NCBI GenBank assembly: GCA_031556275.1
Contig: JAVBTG010000063.1
Location: forward strand, 1-16,818
DNA length: 16,818 bases
Direction of reading: 5' to 3'
DNA from: JAKPNF01 sp031556275
GTDB lineage: Bacteria > Verrucomicrobiota > Verrucomicrobiia > Opitutales > JAKPNF01
Part shown: piece by piece, positions 1 to 7,597 of the stretch
Layout of the letters: each line of letters begins with the position of its first letter
Position numbering within the stretch: position 1 is the stretch's first letter
Notes under the pieces: generated by a model
The model's database searches: none
The model's input: only the letters and a program-made list of their open reading frames with translations
Told to the model about the DNA's origin: nothing
Program-made: the position numbers and the translations under genes

Positions 1-1087
1 CCGCGGCCAGATCGCGCAACAGCTCGTTGACGACGAGGTTGGCGATGCCTTTGGGGTTTTTCGGATAGGTTTTTAACGCTTCCTCAAAATAGTCAGCCAG
101 CTCGCGCACGGGACACAAGACGGACGTCACCGTGTAGGGCAAGTCGTACTGCTCCATGAAGCGGCGCTGGCGGTCGAAGGGGCGCTCGGGCAATGTCTTG
201 GCGATCTCGGCGACCTGCTCCGGCGTGATCGTGACCGGCATCAGGTCGGGGTCGGGGAAATAGCGGTAGTCGTGCGCCATTTCCTTGGTGCGCATGGACT
301 GCGTCACGCCCTGCTCGGCGTCCCAGCGGCGCGTTTCCTGCACGAGCTTTTCGCCCTTTTCCAAGGCGCGGATTTGGCGCTTGATCTCGTACTCCACGGC
401 GTTGCGCACGCCGGAGATGGAATTCAGGTTCTTGATCTCAACGCGGGTGCCCAGCTTCTGCGTCCCAACGGGGCGCACGCTGACGTTGGCGTCGCAGCGC
501 AGTTGCCCCTTCTCCATGTCGCAGTCGGAAATGCCCGCGGCCACAAGACTCTGGCGCAGGGAGTTGAGATAGGCGAAGACTTCCTCAATGCTGAACAAGT
601 CCGGCTCGGACACGATTTCCAGCAAGGTCATGCCCGCGCGGTTAAAGTCGATGAGGCTGGTGTTGCCAAAGTGCGTGAGCTTGGCGACGTCCTCCTCCAA
701 GTGGATGCGCGTGAGCTGGACGTTGCGGTGCGCGCCCTGAACGTTGCGCGAGGGGCCGGGCATCTCGATCTCGACGGAGCCGCCGATGCAGATCGGCATG
801 TCATACTGGGAGAGCTGGTAGTTCTTCGGGCTGTCGGGATAAAAGTAGTTTTTGCGGTCCCACTTGCAAAAGGGCGCGATTTCGCAATTTAGCATCAGCC
901 CCGCGCGCACCGCCTGGCGTATGGACTCCTTGTTGAGCACGGGCAAAGCCCCGGGCAAGGCCCACACGACCGGGTCTGTCAGCGTGTTGGGCTCGGCGCC
1001 GTAACGGTAGGGGGCGCGGGTAAAAGCTTTGGTTTTCGTGTTGGCCTGCACGTGGACTTCCAGGCCGATGACGGGTTCGTAATCCAT
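1..1087 (-). CDS. gatB: Asp/Glu-tRNA amidotransferase subunit B (GatB), C-terminus cut by window edge
   Basis: GatB is the tRNA-binding, glutamyl/aspartyl-tRNA-activating subunit of the cytoplasmic GatCAB amidotransferase, which turns mischarged Glu-tRNA(Gln) and Asp-tRNA(Asn) into Gln- and Asn-tRNA. The reading frame is open from the ATG at 1087 to the left edge, giving about 362 of the usual ~480 residues. It begins MDYEPVIGLEVHVQ, the hallmark GatB N-terminus, followed by APYRYGAEPNTLTDPVVWALPG and later DFNRAGMTLLEIVSEPD and VEIKNLNSISGVRNAVEYEI, all strongly conserved GatB blocks. The missing part is the C-terminal helical/YqeY-like tail that contacts tRNA. It starts 11 nt after the gatA stop codon, so the two are surely co-transcribed. 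No Shine-Dalgarno sequence is visible; the ATG follows AAGACAATTTT. Family assignment is near certain. Confidence 0.97.
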   Translation of the reverse strand, partial: MDYEPVIGLEVHVQANTKTKAFTRAPYRYGAEPNTLTDPVVWALPGALPVLNKESIRQAVRAGLMLNCEIAPFCKWDRKNYFYPDSPKNYQLSQYDMPICIGGSVEIEMPGPSRNVQGAHRNVQLTRIHLEEDVAKLTHFGNTSLIDFNRAGMTLLEIVSEPDLFSIEEVFAYLNSLRQSLVAAGISDCDMEKGQLRCDANVSVRPVGTQKLGTRVEIKNLNSISGVRNAVEYEIKRQIRALEKGEKLVQETRRWDAEQGVTQSMRTKEMAHDYRYFPDPDLMPVTITPEQVAEIAKTLPERPFDRQRRFMEQYDLPYTVTSVLCPVRELADYFEEALKTYPKNPKGIANLVVNELLRDLAA

Positions 1088-1098
1088 AAAATTGTCTT

Positions 1099-2568
1099 TT
1101 AGAGTGACGGACGGCGGGTGTGGCAGTCGTGCGCGCGCTCGAAGATGCGGGCGGTCTGCAAGAGCTCCGCCTCGGCCAGCGGCTTGCCGATGAGCTGGAG
1201 ACCCACGGGCAGACCCGCCTGCGAAAAGCCCGCCGGGATCGAGATGCCGGGCAGCCCCGCGAGGTTGACGCCGATCGTGTACAAATCGCACAGGTACATG
1301 TCGATAATGTTGCCCGTCTTCTCGCCGCGCTTAAAGGCGGGCGTGGGCGTGACCGGGGAAATGAGCGCGTCGACCTTTTCAAACACGCGCGTAAAATCGT
1401 CGCGAATCAGGCTGCGCACTTTTTGCGCGCGGATATAATAAGCGTCGTAGTAGCCGCTGCTGAGCACATAGGTGCCCAAAATGATGCGGCGCTTGACTTC
1501 GGCCCCGAAGCCCTCGGCGCGGGAGTCGAAATAAATGTCGTCGATGTCCTTGGACTTTTCGCTGCGGTGCGTGTAGCGGATGCCGTCCAAGCGCGCAAGA
1601 TTGGAGGAGGCCTCGGCCGGGGCGATGATGTAGTAAACCGGCAGGCCCAAGGCGGCGTGCGGCAGGGAGACTTCGACGATTCCGGCGCCTTGGGATTTGT
1701 AAAAGGCAATGGCGTCGTCCACCACTTTGCGCACGTCGTCGGAGAGTCCCTCGCCCATGTATTCCTTGGGTAGGCCGAGGCGCAGAGGGCGGTCGCGCTT
1801 GGCATCGAGCGTCGCGCGGTAGTCGGGAATGCTGACCTTTAACGACGTCGAGTCGCGGCGGTCGGGGCCCGCGATGGCTTGCAGCAGCATCGCCGCGTCT
1901 TCCACGGAGCGCGTGATCGGCCCGATCTGGTCGAGCGACGAGGCGAAGGCCGCGAGACCGTAGCGCGAGACGAGGCCGTAGGTCGGCTTCAATCCCACCA
2001 CGCCGCAGTGCGATGCCGGTTGGCGGATGCTGCCGCCCGTGTCGCTGGCGAGGCTCGCGAGCGTCTCGCCAGCCGCCGTCGCGGCGGCGCTGCCGCCGGA
2101 ACTCCCGCCCGGGATGCAGTCGAGGTTCCAAGGGTTGCTCGTGGTGTGAAAGGCGGAGTTCTCCGTGGAGGAGCCCATTGCGAGCTCGTCGAGGTTGAGG
2201 CGCCCCCAGATGAGCGCGCCCGCGTTTTTCAGGCGTTCGACCACCGTCGCGTCGTAGGGGGAGACGAATTTTTCCAGCATCTTGCTGGCGCAGGTGAAGG
2301 GCTGGCCGTCGACCGCGATGGCGTCTTTGATGCCGATGGGAAGGCCGTCGAGCGGCCCGCGTGTCTGGCCCTTGGCGCGGCGCTCGTCGCTGGTTTTTGC
2401 CTGGGCGAGCAAGTCGGTCTCGTCGCGGTGCAGGAAGGCGTTGACCTTGCCTTCCACGGCGCGGGTGCGATCGATGATGGCCTGCGCGATTTCGACGGAT
2501 GAAATTTCCCCGCGTGAAAGCTGCCCTGAAAGTTCGGCCAGCGTGCGGTAATAAATGGGCTCGGACAT
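1099..2568 (-). CDS. gatA: Asp/Glu-tRNA amidotransferase subunit A (GatA)
   Basis: GatA is the amidase subunit that hydrolyses glutamine and passes ammonia to GatB. The protein has 489 residues, normal for the family. The amidase-signature Ser-cisSer-Lys triad is intact: Lys81 in LPIGIKDAIAV, Ser156 in CIPGGSSGGSAA and Ser180 in SDTGGSIRQPA. The spacing matches characterised GatA enzymes. The start ATG at 2568 is supported by the family N-terminus and by the upstream stop of gatC before the insertion. The leader is T-rich (TTCGTTTTTTT before ATG) with no Shine-Dalgarno sequence. A 243-bp MITE-like element now separates gatC from gatA; without it the gatC stop would lie 17 nt before this ATG, as in a tight operon. 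The element could affect gatA expression, but that is inference. Confidence 0.98.
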   Translation of the reverse strand: MSEPIYYRTLAELSGQLSRGEISSVEIAQAIIDRTRAVEGKVNAFLHRDETDLLAQAKTSDERRAKGQTRGPLDGLPIGIKDAIAVDGQPFTCASKMLEKFVSPYDATVVERLKNAGALIWGRLNLDELAMGSSTENSAFHTTSNPWNLDCIPGGSSGGSAAATAAGETLASLASDTGGSIRQPASHCGVVGLKPTYGLVSRYGLAAFASSLDQIGPITRSVEDAAMLLQAIAGPDRRDSTSLKVSIPDYRATLDAKRDRPLRLGLPKEYMGEGLSDDVRKVVDDAIAFYKSQGAGIVEVSLPHAALGLPVYYIIAPAEASSNLARLDGIRYTHRSEKSKDIDDIYFDSRAEGFGAEVKRRIILGTYVLSSGYYDAYYIRAQKVRSLIRDDFTRVFEKVDALISPVTPTPAFKRGEKTGNIIDMYLCDLYTIGVNLAGLPGISIPAGFSQAGLPVGLQLIGKPLAEAELLQTARIFERAHDCHTRRPSL

Positions 2569-2588
2569 AAAAAAACGAAAATAATTTA

Positions 2589-2604
2589 GGTAGTGTTTGG
2601 AAAT
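2589..2604 (+). repeat. Left terminal inverted repeat of the MITE-like element
   Basis: It reads GGTAGTGTTTGGAAAT and pairs with 2816-2831 with 14 of 16 positions complementary. The preceding TA at 2587-2588 is the presumed target duplication. Confidence 0.8.
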
Positions 2605-2815
2605 TAGGCGTGATGGCTATGCGTGCTGGTTTTGAGGCATTTTTTCGCGGCCGAGCCGAGGCGATGCGCAGTATCGTAGAGGCGAGGCCGCGAGAAAAGG
2701 GCCATGGAGCGCGCTATTTACAAGCGCGCGGAAGGGCGGATGCGCAGCAGCCGATGCGTAGCATTGTCGGCGTTTAGCCGACACCCAAATCCAGCATGTA
2801 GAGACGTTGCGCATG

Positions 2816-2831
2816 ATTTTCAAACACTGCC
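2816..2831 (-). repeat. Right terminal inverted repeat of the MITE-like element
   Basis: On the plus strand it reads ATTTTCAAACACTGCC. Its outermost base supplies the third base of the present gatC stop codon (TAG, read on the minus strand), with the TA at 2832-2833 giving the first two. Confidence 0.8.
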
Positions 2832-3121
2832 TAAGCTTCGTCGACGACCTTGGGGACTTCCACTTGTTTCTCGCGCTGCTTGGGCGCGTTCATGAGGGCT
2901 TTCTCGGCGGGGAAGACCGCCCCCGGCTCGTCGTCGTCTAGCACGTTGACGACGGGGAACGCGTGCGAAGTCGGCTCCACGCCTGTGACGTCCACGGTTT
3001 CCAACTGGCGCACGTAATTCAAAATGTCCTCCAACTGCGCGGCGTAGGCCGCCTTTTCCTCCGCGCTCAGGCGGATGCGCGCCAGCATGGCCACGTGCTC
3101 GATGTCGATTTGCTCGCTCAT
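2831..3121 (-). CDS. gatC: Asp/Glu-tRNA amidotransferase subunit C (GatC)
   Basis: GatC is the small subunit that wraps around the GatA-GatB interface and stabilises the amidotransferase. At 96 residues it has the usual length, and the pattern IDIEHVAMLARIRLSAEEKAAYAAQLEDILNYV, split over two helices, is typical, as is the later VEPTSHAFPVVNVLDDDEP stretch. The start ATG lies 20 nt downstream of the pheT stop codon, so pheT and gatC are probably one transcript. There is no Shine-Dalgarno sequence; the leader is CATTAAAAAA. The stop is TAG, built from TA of the target site plus G of the inserted element. Removing the element would give TAA at the same codon, so the protein is unchanged by the insertion. 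Confidence 0.96.
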   Translation of the reverse strand: MSEQIDIEHVAMLARIRLSAEEKAAYAAQLEDILNYVRQLETVDVTGVEPTSHAFPVVNVLDDDEPGAVFPAEKALMNAPKQREKQVEVPKVVDEA

Positions 3122-3140
3122 TTTTTTAATGGAATGTGGT

Positions 3141-5582
3141 TTAGCCGCGCACGGCGTAGTTGCCTTTTTCGGTAATTTTGGCGCGGACGGTGTCGAAGGC
3201 CGTTTTGACTTCCTCGTCCGTCAGCGTGCGGTCGTCGGCGCGGAACACGAGCTCGAAGGCGAGGCTCTTTTTGTCCTCGGGCAAGCCCTTCCCCGCGTAG
3301 ACGTCGAAGAGGTCGACGCGCTCGAGCGCGAAGGCGTCGCCCACCGCGGCGCGGGCGGCTTTCGTCAAATCTTTGCGGACGGACTCGGCCGTTGCCGTCT
3401 TGTCCACGACCAGCGCGATGTCGCGCGTGGAGGGCGGGAAGGAGGAGAATTTTTGATAGCGGGACGCTGATTTTTTACGCTTCAAAAAGTCGGCGCTGAA
3501 GACGAGTTCTCCGGCCAGCACCGGGTCGTCGATACCCGCTTGTTTGGAGAGGCCCATGTGGACGAGGCCCACGCGCACCTGCCAGCCGTCGCGCTGCCAA
3601 GAGCCCGCGCCAGCGCTGTGGTCTTGCTGCCAGCTGGCCGCCTGCAGCGGCTCGAAGAACAAGGTGCGCTCGGGGACTCCCGCGCATAGTGCTAGTTTCG
3701 ATATCAGGCCCTTGGCGGTGTAAAAGTCGGGCTGTTGGCGCGGCTGCCACGTGCGGGCGGTTGAGCCCTGCGGCATCACGAAAGCGACCGACACAAGTTC
3801 CGACACTTTCTTGTCTTGGCGCACGCGAAAGACGCGGCCCGTCTCGAAGAGGCGGCGCGGGTCGTTGCCGTTGTTGCGGTTGAGCGCGAGCGCGCCCAAT
3901 AGGCCGGGGATGAGGCTCGGGCGCAGGTGGCTTTGGTCGACCGTCAACGGGTTGTCCAAGCGCAGGCCGTCGCCGCCCTCTTTTTCAAACCATGTGCGGA
4001 TATCTTCGCCGTCGACAATCGTGTAGTGCATGCACTCCGAAAATCCCTGCCCCACCATGAGGGAATGGGCGCGGGTGAGCGTGGGCACCAGAACGTCGTC
4101 GTCCTGCTCGATGGCGGGAACGCAGACGATGGAATCGGGGATTTTGTCCGTGCCGTAAATGCGTAAAAATTCTTCGACCAAATCTATGGGACGGGTGACT
4201 TCGGCGCGGAAGGCGGGGACGGTGACGATCCAGCCTTCGGACGCGTCCTTCACGATGAAGCCGAGCGAGGCGAAGACGGATTTTATGCAGGCGTCGTCGA
4301 CGTCGAAGCCGAGGCGCTCGCGCACGATGTCGCCCGATATCGCCACGTCGACATCGCCGCGCGGCGGCTGGCCGACGACGACGCCCGGGCCTTCGAACGC
4401 GCCGCCCGCGAGCTCGACAATCAGGTCGACGGCGCGGCGGGCTGCCGGTGCCGTCATCTGCGGGTTCACGTCGCGCGCGTTGCGGTAGGAGCTGTCGGTC
4501 GAAAGGCCGAGCGACTTCGCCGTGAAGCGCACGTTGCCGGGGTTGAACCAGGCGGATTCCAAAAAGATGTCCGTCGTCGAGGCGTCCACCTCGGCGTCGA
4601 TTGAGCCCATCACCCCGGCGACGACGAGCGGTTTGTGCGCGTCGGCGATGACGAGCATGGAGGGCGTCAAGGCGCGTTCCTTGCCGTCGAGGGTCGTGAT
4701 TTTTTCGCCTTCGGAAGCTTGGCGCACTATTATTTTGCCGCCGCCTATTTTTTTGGCGTCAAAGGCGTGCAGGGGCTGCCCCGTCTCGTGCATCACCCAG
4801 TTGGTGATGTCGACCACGTTGTTGATGGGGCGCAGACCGATGGCTTTTAAATCCTGCTGCAGCCAGTCGGGACTCGGGGCGACCTTTACGCCGCGCACGC
4901 TCCAGCCCGTGTAGTAGGGGCAGTTCGGCGATTCCAAAGAAACCTCCGAAACGAGCGAGGACGGCGCGGGCTTTTCGGCGACGGCGGGCGATGTTTTTAT
5001 GTCGGAAAAATTAATTTTTCGTCCGAAGGCCGCCGCGACTTCGCGGGCGAGGCCCATGTGGCTAAGGCAGTCACCGCGGTTGGCGGTGAGTTCGAGCGTC
5101 AGCACCGTGTCGCCCGCGCCGAAGAGGTCGTTGACGGGGGTGCCGACGGCCGGGTTGTTTTGCAGGATAAGCAGGCCCTCGTGGTCCTCGCTGATGCCCA
5201 GCTCGCGGGCGGAGCACATCATGCCCGCCGAGTCGACGCCGCGCAATGCCGCCTCTTTGATCTCGAACCCGCCGGGCATCACGGCGCCGGGGAGCGCGAC
5301 CGGCACGCGATCGCCGACTTTGAAATTTTTGGCGCCGCAGACGATCTGGCGCGGTTCACTGTCAGGGCTTGTCTGCACGCGGCACACCGAGAGTTTGTCG
5401 GCGTTGGGGTGCGGCTGTTTCTCTAAAATCTCGCCCACCACGATGTGGGGCAACGGGGGCAGACCTGTGGACTCGACGCTCTCCACTTCCAAGCCGATCA
5501 GCGGCAGTTTTTCCGCGAGCATCTCGGGGGTGAGGCCCTCCGTATCGACGAGGCGGGACTGCCAGTTGTAGGAAATCTTCAT
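3141..5582 (-). CDS. pheT: Phenylalanyl-tRNA synthetase beta subunit (PheT)
   Basis: PheT is the beta chain of the alpha2beta2 enzyme that charges tRNA(Phe); it carries the editing site and tRNA-binding modules. The 813 residues match the long bacterial form. From the N-terminus one sees the EMAP/OB-type tRNA-binding domain (PHIVVGEILEKQPHPNADKL, about residues 45-65 onward), the B3/B4 editing region (CPYYTGWSVRGVKV and RPINNVVDITNWVMHETGQP), the B5 domain, the inactive synthetase-like core (DLVEEFLRIYGTDKIP, LRPSLIPGLL), and a C-terminal ferredoxin-fold anticodon-binding domain (KFSSFPPSTRDIALVVDK, ending GNYAVRG). It follows pheS after 30 nt and precedes gatC by 19 nt. The ATG at 5582 matches the family start MKISYNW. 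The leader is T-rich without a Shine-Dalgarno sequence. Confidence 0.98.
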   Translation of the reverse strand: MKISYNWQSRLVDTEGLTPEMLAEKLPLIGLEVESVESTGLPPLPHIVVGEILEKQPHPNADKLSVCRVQTSPDSEPRQIVCGAKNFKVGDRVPVALPGAVMPGGFEIKEAALRGVDSAGMMCSARELGISEDHEGLLILQNNPAVGTPVNDLFGAGDTVLTLELTANRGDCLSHMGLAREVAAAFGRKINFSDIKTSPAVAEKPAPSSLVSEVSLESPNCPYYTGWSVRGVKVAPSPDWLQQDLKAIGLRPINNVVDITNWVMHETGQPLHAFDAKKIGGGKIIVRQASEGEKITTLDGKERALTPSMLVIADAHKPLVVAGVMGSIDAEVDASTTDIFLESAWFNPGNVRFTAKSLGLSTDSSYRNARDVNPQMTAPAARRAVDLIVELAGGAFEGPGVVVGQPPRGDVDVAISGDIVRERLGFDVDDACIKSVFASLGFIVKDASEGWIVTVPAFRAEVTRPIDLVEEFLRIYGTDKIPDSIVCVPAIEQDDDVLVPTLTRAHSLMVGQGFSECMHYTIVDGEDIRTWFEKEGGDGLRLDNPLTVDQSHLRPSLIPGLLGALALNRNNGNDPRRLFETGRVFRVRQDKKVSELVSVAFVMPQGSTARTWQPRQQPDFYTAKGLISKLALCAGVPERTLFFEPLQAASWQQDHSAGAGSWQRDGWQVRVGLVHMGLSKQAGIDDPVLAGELVFSADFLKRKKSASRYQKFSSFPPSTRDIALVVDKTATAESVRKDLTKAARAAVGDAFALERVDLFDVYAGKGLPEDKKSLAFELVFRADDRTLTDEEVKTAFDTVRAKITEKGNYAVRG

Positions 5583-5612
5583 GACTCAAAAAAAATTTAC
5601 GGACGATAAAAA

Positions 5613-6653
5613 TCAGGCGAACTGGCGCAAGAGGCGCAGGTCGTTTTGGTAGAGCAGACGGATGTCGTCTAGCCCCGTGCGCAGCATCGCGATGCGCTCC
5701 AGGCCGAAGCCGAAGGCGTAGCCGCTCCACTTTTTCGGCGAGACTTCGCACGCGGCGAAGACCGCCGGGTCGACGAGGCCGCAGCCGCCGATTTCGAGCC
5801 AGCGGTTGGAGAGCTTGCCGAAATCCGGCGAGATCACGTCGAGCTCGAAGCTCGGTTCCGTGAAGGGGAAGAAGCTCGGGCGCAGGCGGGTTTTGAAGTT
5901 TTTGCCCAGCACCTCGCGCACGAGGAAATCAAGGACGGCCTTTAAGTCTTTTATCGTCACGCGCTCGTCGACGTAGAGGCCCTCGACTTGGTGGAAGTTC
6001 GCGCTGTGCGTGGCGTCGCTGGTGTCGCGGCGAAAGCAGCGGCCGGGCGCGATGACGGCTATCGGGGGCTTGCGCTGGAGCATCGTGCGGATCTGCACGG
6101 TGGAAGTGTGCGAGCGCAGCAAATAGCGCTCCGAACCGCGCGGCTTGACGGTGGCGGAGGCGAAGTTTTCCGGCAGGTAAAACGTGTCCTGCGCGTCGCG
6201 CGAGGCGTGCTCCTTCGGGGTGTTCAGGGCGTCAAAGGTGAACCACTCGGTTTCCAGCTCCGGCCCCTCGGCGACGACGAAGCCGATCTTGCGAAAGACG
6301 CTGACCACCTCGTCGCGCACTTGCGTGAGCAGGTGGGACGTGCCGCCCTCGGCCTCGTTGGCGGGGAGCGTGGGGTCGATGGGATCGCCCAAGCGCGCCG
6401 TGATTTCCGCTGTTTCGAGCCGGGCAAGCGTGTCGGCGAAAACGGCCTCCAGCCCCTGCTTGGTCTGGTTGATGAGCTTGCCCAAGACGGGGCGCTCCTC
6501 GGGGGTGGCTTTGCCCAGCAGCTTCATCTGGGCCGTCAATTTGCCCTTGGGGCCGACGTAGGCGGCTTTGAACGCCTCGAATTCGGGCCGTGTTTTCAGG
6601 GCGGGGGCCTGCGCCTGCGCCTCTTTCAGAATTTCCTGCAAAACGGATTCCAT
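5613..6653 (-). CDS. pheS: Phenylalanyl-tRNA synthetase alpha subunit (PheS)
   Basis: PheS is the catalytic alpha chain that activates phenylalanine and attaches it to tRNA(Phe). I chose the ATG at 6653, giving 346 residues beginning MESVLQEILKEAQAQ, the usual length and N-terminal coiled coil. A longer frame exists upstream but would translate the terminator hairpin and its A/T tracts. Class II motifs are clear: motif 2 as GRCFRRDTSDATHSANFHQVEG (from about residue 204, given here in part), and motif 3 as GFGLERIAMLR (about residues 315-325). SHTSTVQIRTM near residue 181 is also typical. No Shine-Dalgarno sequence is visible. Its separation from rplT by a terminator-like hairpin suggests its own promoter or read-through control. 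Confidence 0.98.
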   Translation of the reverse strand: MESVLQEILKEAQAQAPALKTRPEFEAFKAAYVGPKGKLTAQMKLLGKATPEERPVLGKLINQTKQGLEAVFADTLARLETAEITARLGDPIDPTLPANEAEGGTSHLLTQVRDEVVSVFRKIGFVVAEGPELETEWFTFDALNTPKEHASRDAQDTFYLPENFASATVKPRGSERYLLRSHTSTVQIRTMLQRKPPIAVIAPGRCFRRDTSDATHSANFHQVEGLYVDERVTIKDLKAVLDFLVREVLGKNFKTRLRPSFFPFTEPSFELDVISPDFGKLSNRWLEIGGCGLVDPAVFAACEVSPKKWSGYAFGFGLERIAMLRTGLDDIRLLYQNDLRLLRQFA

Positions 6654-6705
6654 AAAATAATGTTCCAGCTTAAAAAAAAACGCGCCACCCCGCAAGCAAA
6701 GCCCC

Positions 6706-6752
6706 AAAAAAAATAACGGAGGTTTCCGCCGTGAATGGGCAAAAACCTCCGT
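6706..6752 (-). terminator. Rho-independent terminator/attenuator between rplT and pheS
   Basis: On the minus strand a perfect 10-bp stem, ACGGAGGTTT (6752-6743) with AAACCTCCGT (6725-6716), encloses a 17-nt loop and is followed by TA and then eight T (6713-6706). The T tract is on the 3' side only in the minus direction, so it ends rplT transcription or sets read-through into pheST. No T-box or leader peptide is recognisable. Confidence 0.72.
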
Positions 6753-6798
6753 CAAATGCGCGCTTGGGGGCGCGGGCGGCAAAATGCCTGTTCTTTCG

Positions 6799-7170
6799 CT
6801 ATTTCTTGGCCTTGTCGGCGAGGGCCTTTTTCGCCGTCTCGACGAGGGCGTTGAACGCGGCTTCGTCGTTGATGGCCATCTCGCTGATCGTCTTGCGGTC
6901 GAGCTCGATGTTGGCGGCTTTCAAGCCTTCCATAAAGCGGCTGTAGGACAGACCGAAAGGACGAACGCCGGCGTTGATGCGGGCGATCCATAGGGCGCGG
7001 AACTCGCTCTTGCGGGAGCGACGGTCGCGGTAGGCGTACACTTCGGCGCGGGCGACCGCGTTCTTGGCGTAGCGGTACAGGCGTGACTTGTTGCCAAAGA
7101 AACCTTTGGCGCGCTTGAGGATGCGTTTGCGACGGGCTTTCGTCGCGGGGGCGTTGGTTACGCGAGGCAT
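6799..7170 (-). CDS. rplT: 50S ribosomal protein bL20
   Basis: bL20 binds 23S rRNA and is essential for early 50S assembly; in some bacteria it also represses its own operon. The 123-residue product has the family sequence from MPRVTNAPATKARRKRILK, through the long basic N-terminal helix with AKGFFGNKSRLYRYAKNAV, to the globular C-terminal part RINAGVRPFGLSYSRFMEGL. It lies 81 nt downstream of rpmI, the usual partner. The start ATG at 7170 is fixed by the conserved MPRV beginning. No Shine-Dalgarno sequence is evident (CGAAAGTAAAAAC before ATG). A hairpin occurs in the rpmI-rplT gap. infC, which often precedes rpmI, is not present upstream in this window. Confidence 0.98.
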   Translation of the reverse strand: MPRVTNAPATKARRKRILKRAKGFFGNKSRLYRYAKNAVARAEVYAYRDRRSRKSEFRALWIARINAGVRPFGLSYSRFMEGLKAANIELDRKTISEMAINDEAAFNALVETAKKALADKAKK

Positions 7171-7207
7171 GTTTTTACTTTCGTAGGAGTTGTGTGTCTG
7201 TGCGGCT

Positions 7208-7233
7208 GGACGGTCGCCTATGAGTCACCGTCC
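7208..7233 (-). other. Hairpin in the rpmI-rplT intergenic gap
   Basis: GGACGGT (7208-7214) and ACCGTCC (7227-7233) form a perfect 7-bp stem with a 12-nt loop, between the rpmI stop and the rplT start. There is no T-tract, so it is not a terminator. In other bacteria L20 controls this operon by binding folded mRNA; whether this hairpin plays that part is only a guess. Confidence 0.4.
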
Positions 7234-7251
7234 GAACGCGCGAAAATTCGA

Positions 7252-7443
7252 TTAGACGTGGGGCAACGCCTTCTTGATGGCGCGGGCCTGGCCCTTGGCG
7301 ACCTGCTTGTCGAGCCCCGCGCGGCTGTTGGCCTGCGAGGTCTTGGCGGTCAGCAGGTGGCGACGACCGGGAGTGCGGCGCATGATCTTGCCCGAGGCGG
7401 TCAGCTTGTAGCGCTTGGCGATGGATTTTTTGGTCTTTTGCAT
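7252..7443 (-). CDS. rpmI: 50S ribosomal protein bL35
   Basis: bL35 is a small basic protein of the large ribosomal subunit. The 63-residue sequence, MQKTKKSIAKRYKLTASGKI followed by MRRTPGRRHLLTAKTSQANSR, has the expected length and the conserved KR(F/Y)K.T..GK and RRHLLT.K..K/Q pattern. It is the first gene of the minus-strand cluster running into rplT, pheST and gatCAB. The start ATG at 7443 has no Shine-Dalgarno sequence (TTTCATCATTTTCGTTCC precedes it). Upstream lies a 524-nt region with two copies of a structured repeat instead of infC. Confidence 0.97.
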   Translation of the reverse strand: MQKTKKSIAKRYKLTASGKIMRRTPGRRHLLTAKTSQANSRAGLDKQVAKGQARAIKKALPHV

Positions 7444-7467
7444 GGAACGAAAATGATGAAAGGATAC

Positions 7468-7497
7468 ACGTTAGCTTATCTCCCCCTCGGTCGACAA
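7468..7497 (-). promoter_or_regulatory. Possible promoter of rpmI
   Basis: On the minus strand TTGTCG (7497-7492) and TAACGT (7473-7468) are separated by 18 nt and lie just upstream of rpmI. Both boxes match sigma70-type consensus at only four positions or so, so this is a weak call. If correct, the nearby structured repeat lies upstream of the transcript rather than in its leader. Confidence 0.3.
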
Positions 7498-7516
7498 GCG
7501 AAAAAACTCATTAACA

Positions 7517-7530
7517 CAGCTGGCGCTGGG
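7517..7530 (-). repeat. 14-bp motif shared with the repeat locus at 11600-11613
   Basis: Read on the minus strand it is CCCAGCGCCAGCTG, identical to plus-strand 11600-11613. Both lie about 40-60 nt beyond the flanking hairpin of a structured repeat, on the same side, so it may mark an outer end of the element. Confidence 0.5.
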
Positions 7531-7572
7531 CGGGAGAGCATGGGGGCGGCGGGAGGGTGCGGCGGGATTCGG

Positions 7573-7597
7573 CGCGAATTTTCTCCGAAAATCCGCG
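7573..7597. repeat. Flanking hairpin of structured repeat copy A
   Basis: CGCGAATTTTC (7573-7583), loop TCC, then GAAAATCCGCG (7587-7597). It abuts copy A directly. Its reverse complement resembles the hairpin at 11536-11560 beside copy B, including the 3-nt loop (GGA). Confidence 0.55.

Larger units (their letters stand above)
2589..2831. mobile_element. MITE-like element (243 bp) with terminal inverted repeats and TA duplication
   Basis: The ends are 16-bp inverted repeats with two mismatches: GGTAGTGTTTGGAAAT (2589-2604) and ATTTTCAAACACTGCC (2816-2831). Each end is flanked by TA (2587-2588 and 2832-2833), which fits a TA target duplication. Similarity continues weakly inward (TGCTGG.TTTG.GG in both ends). 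The interior holds hairpins: an outer TTTTTCGCGGCC type palindrome at about 2640-2698, GCGCGCT/AGCGCGC at 2709-2729, and TGTCGGC/GCCGACA at 2765-2783. The word GATGCGCAG occurs twice. There is no transposase and no credible ORF. IS630/Tc1-mariner elements and some IS5-group elements use TA targets, but I cannot name the parent. The insertion lies in the gatC stop codon. Confidence 0.78.

Noticed and set aside
6654..6720. T-box or Phe-rich leader peptide controlling pheST
   Set aside because: No T-box sequence or Phe-rich short ORF is present near the hairpin.
6654..6782. N-terminal extension of PheS from an upstream start
   Set aside because: It would translate the terminator hairpin and A/T tracts; the family N-terminus begins at 6653.
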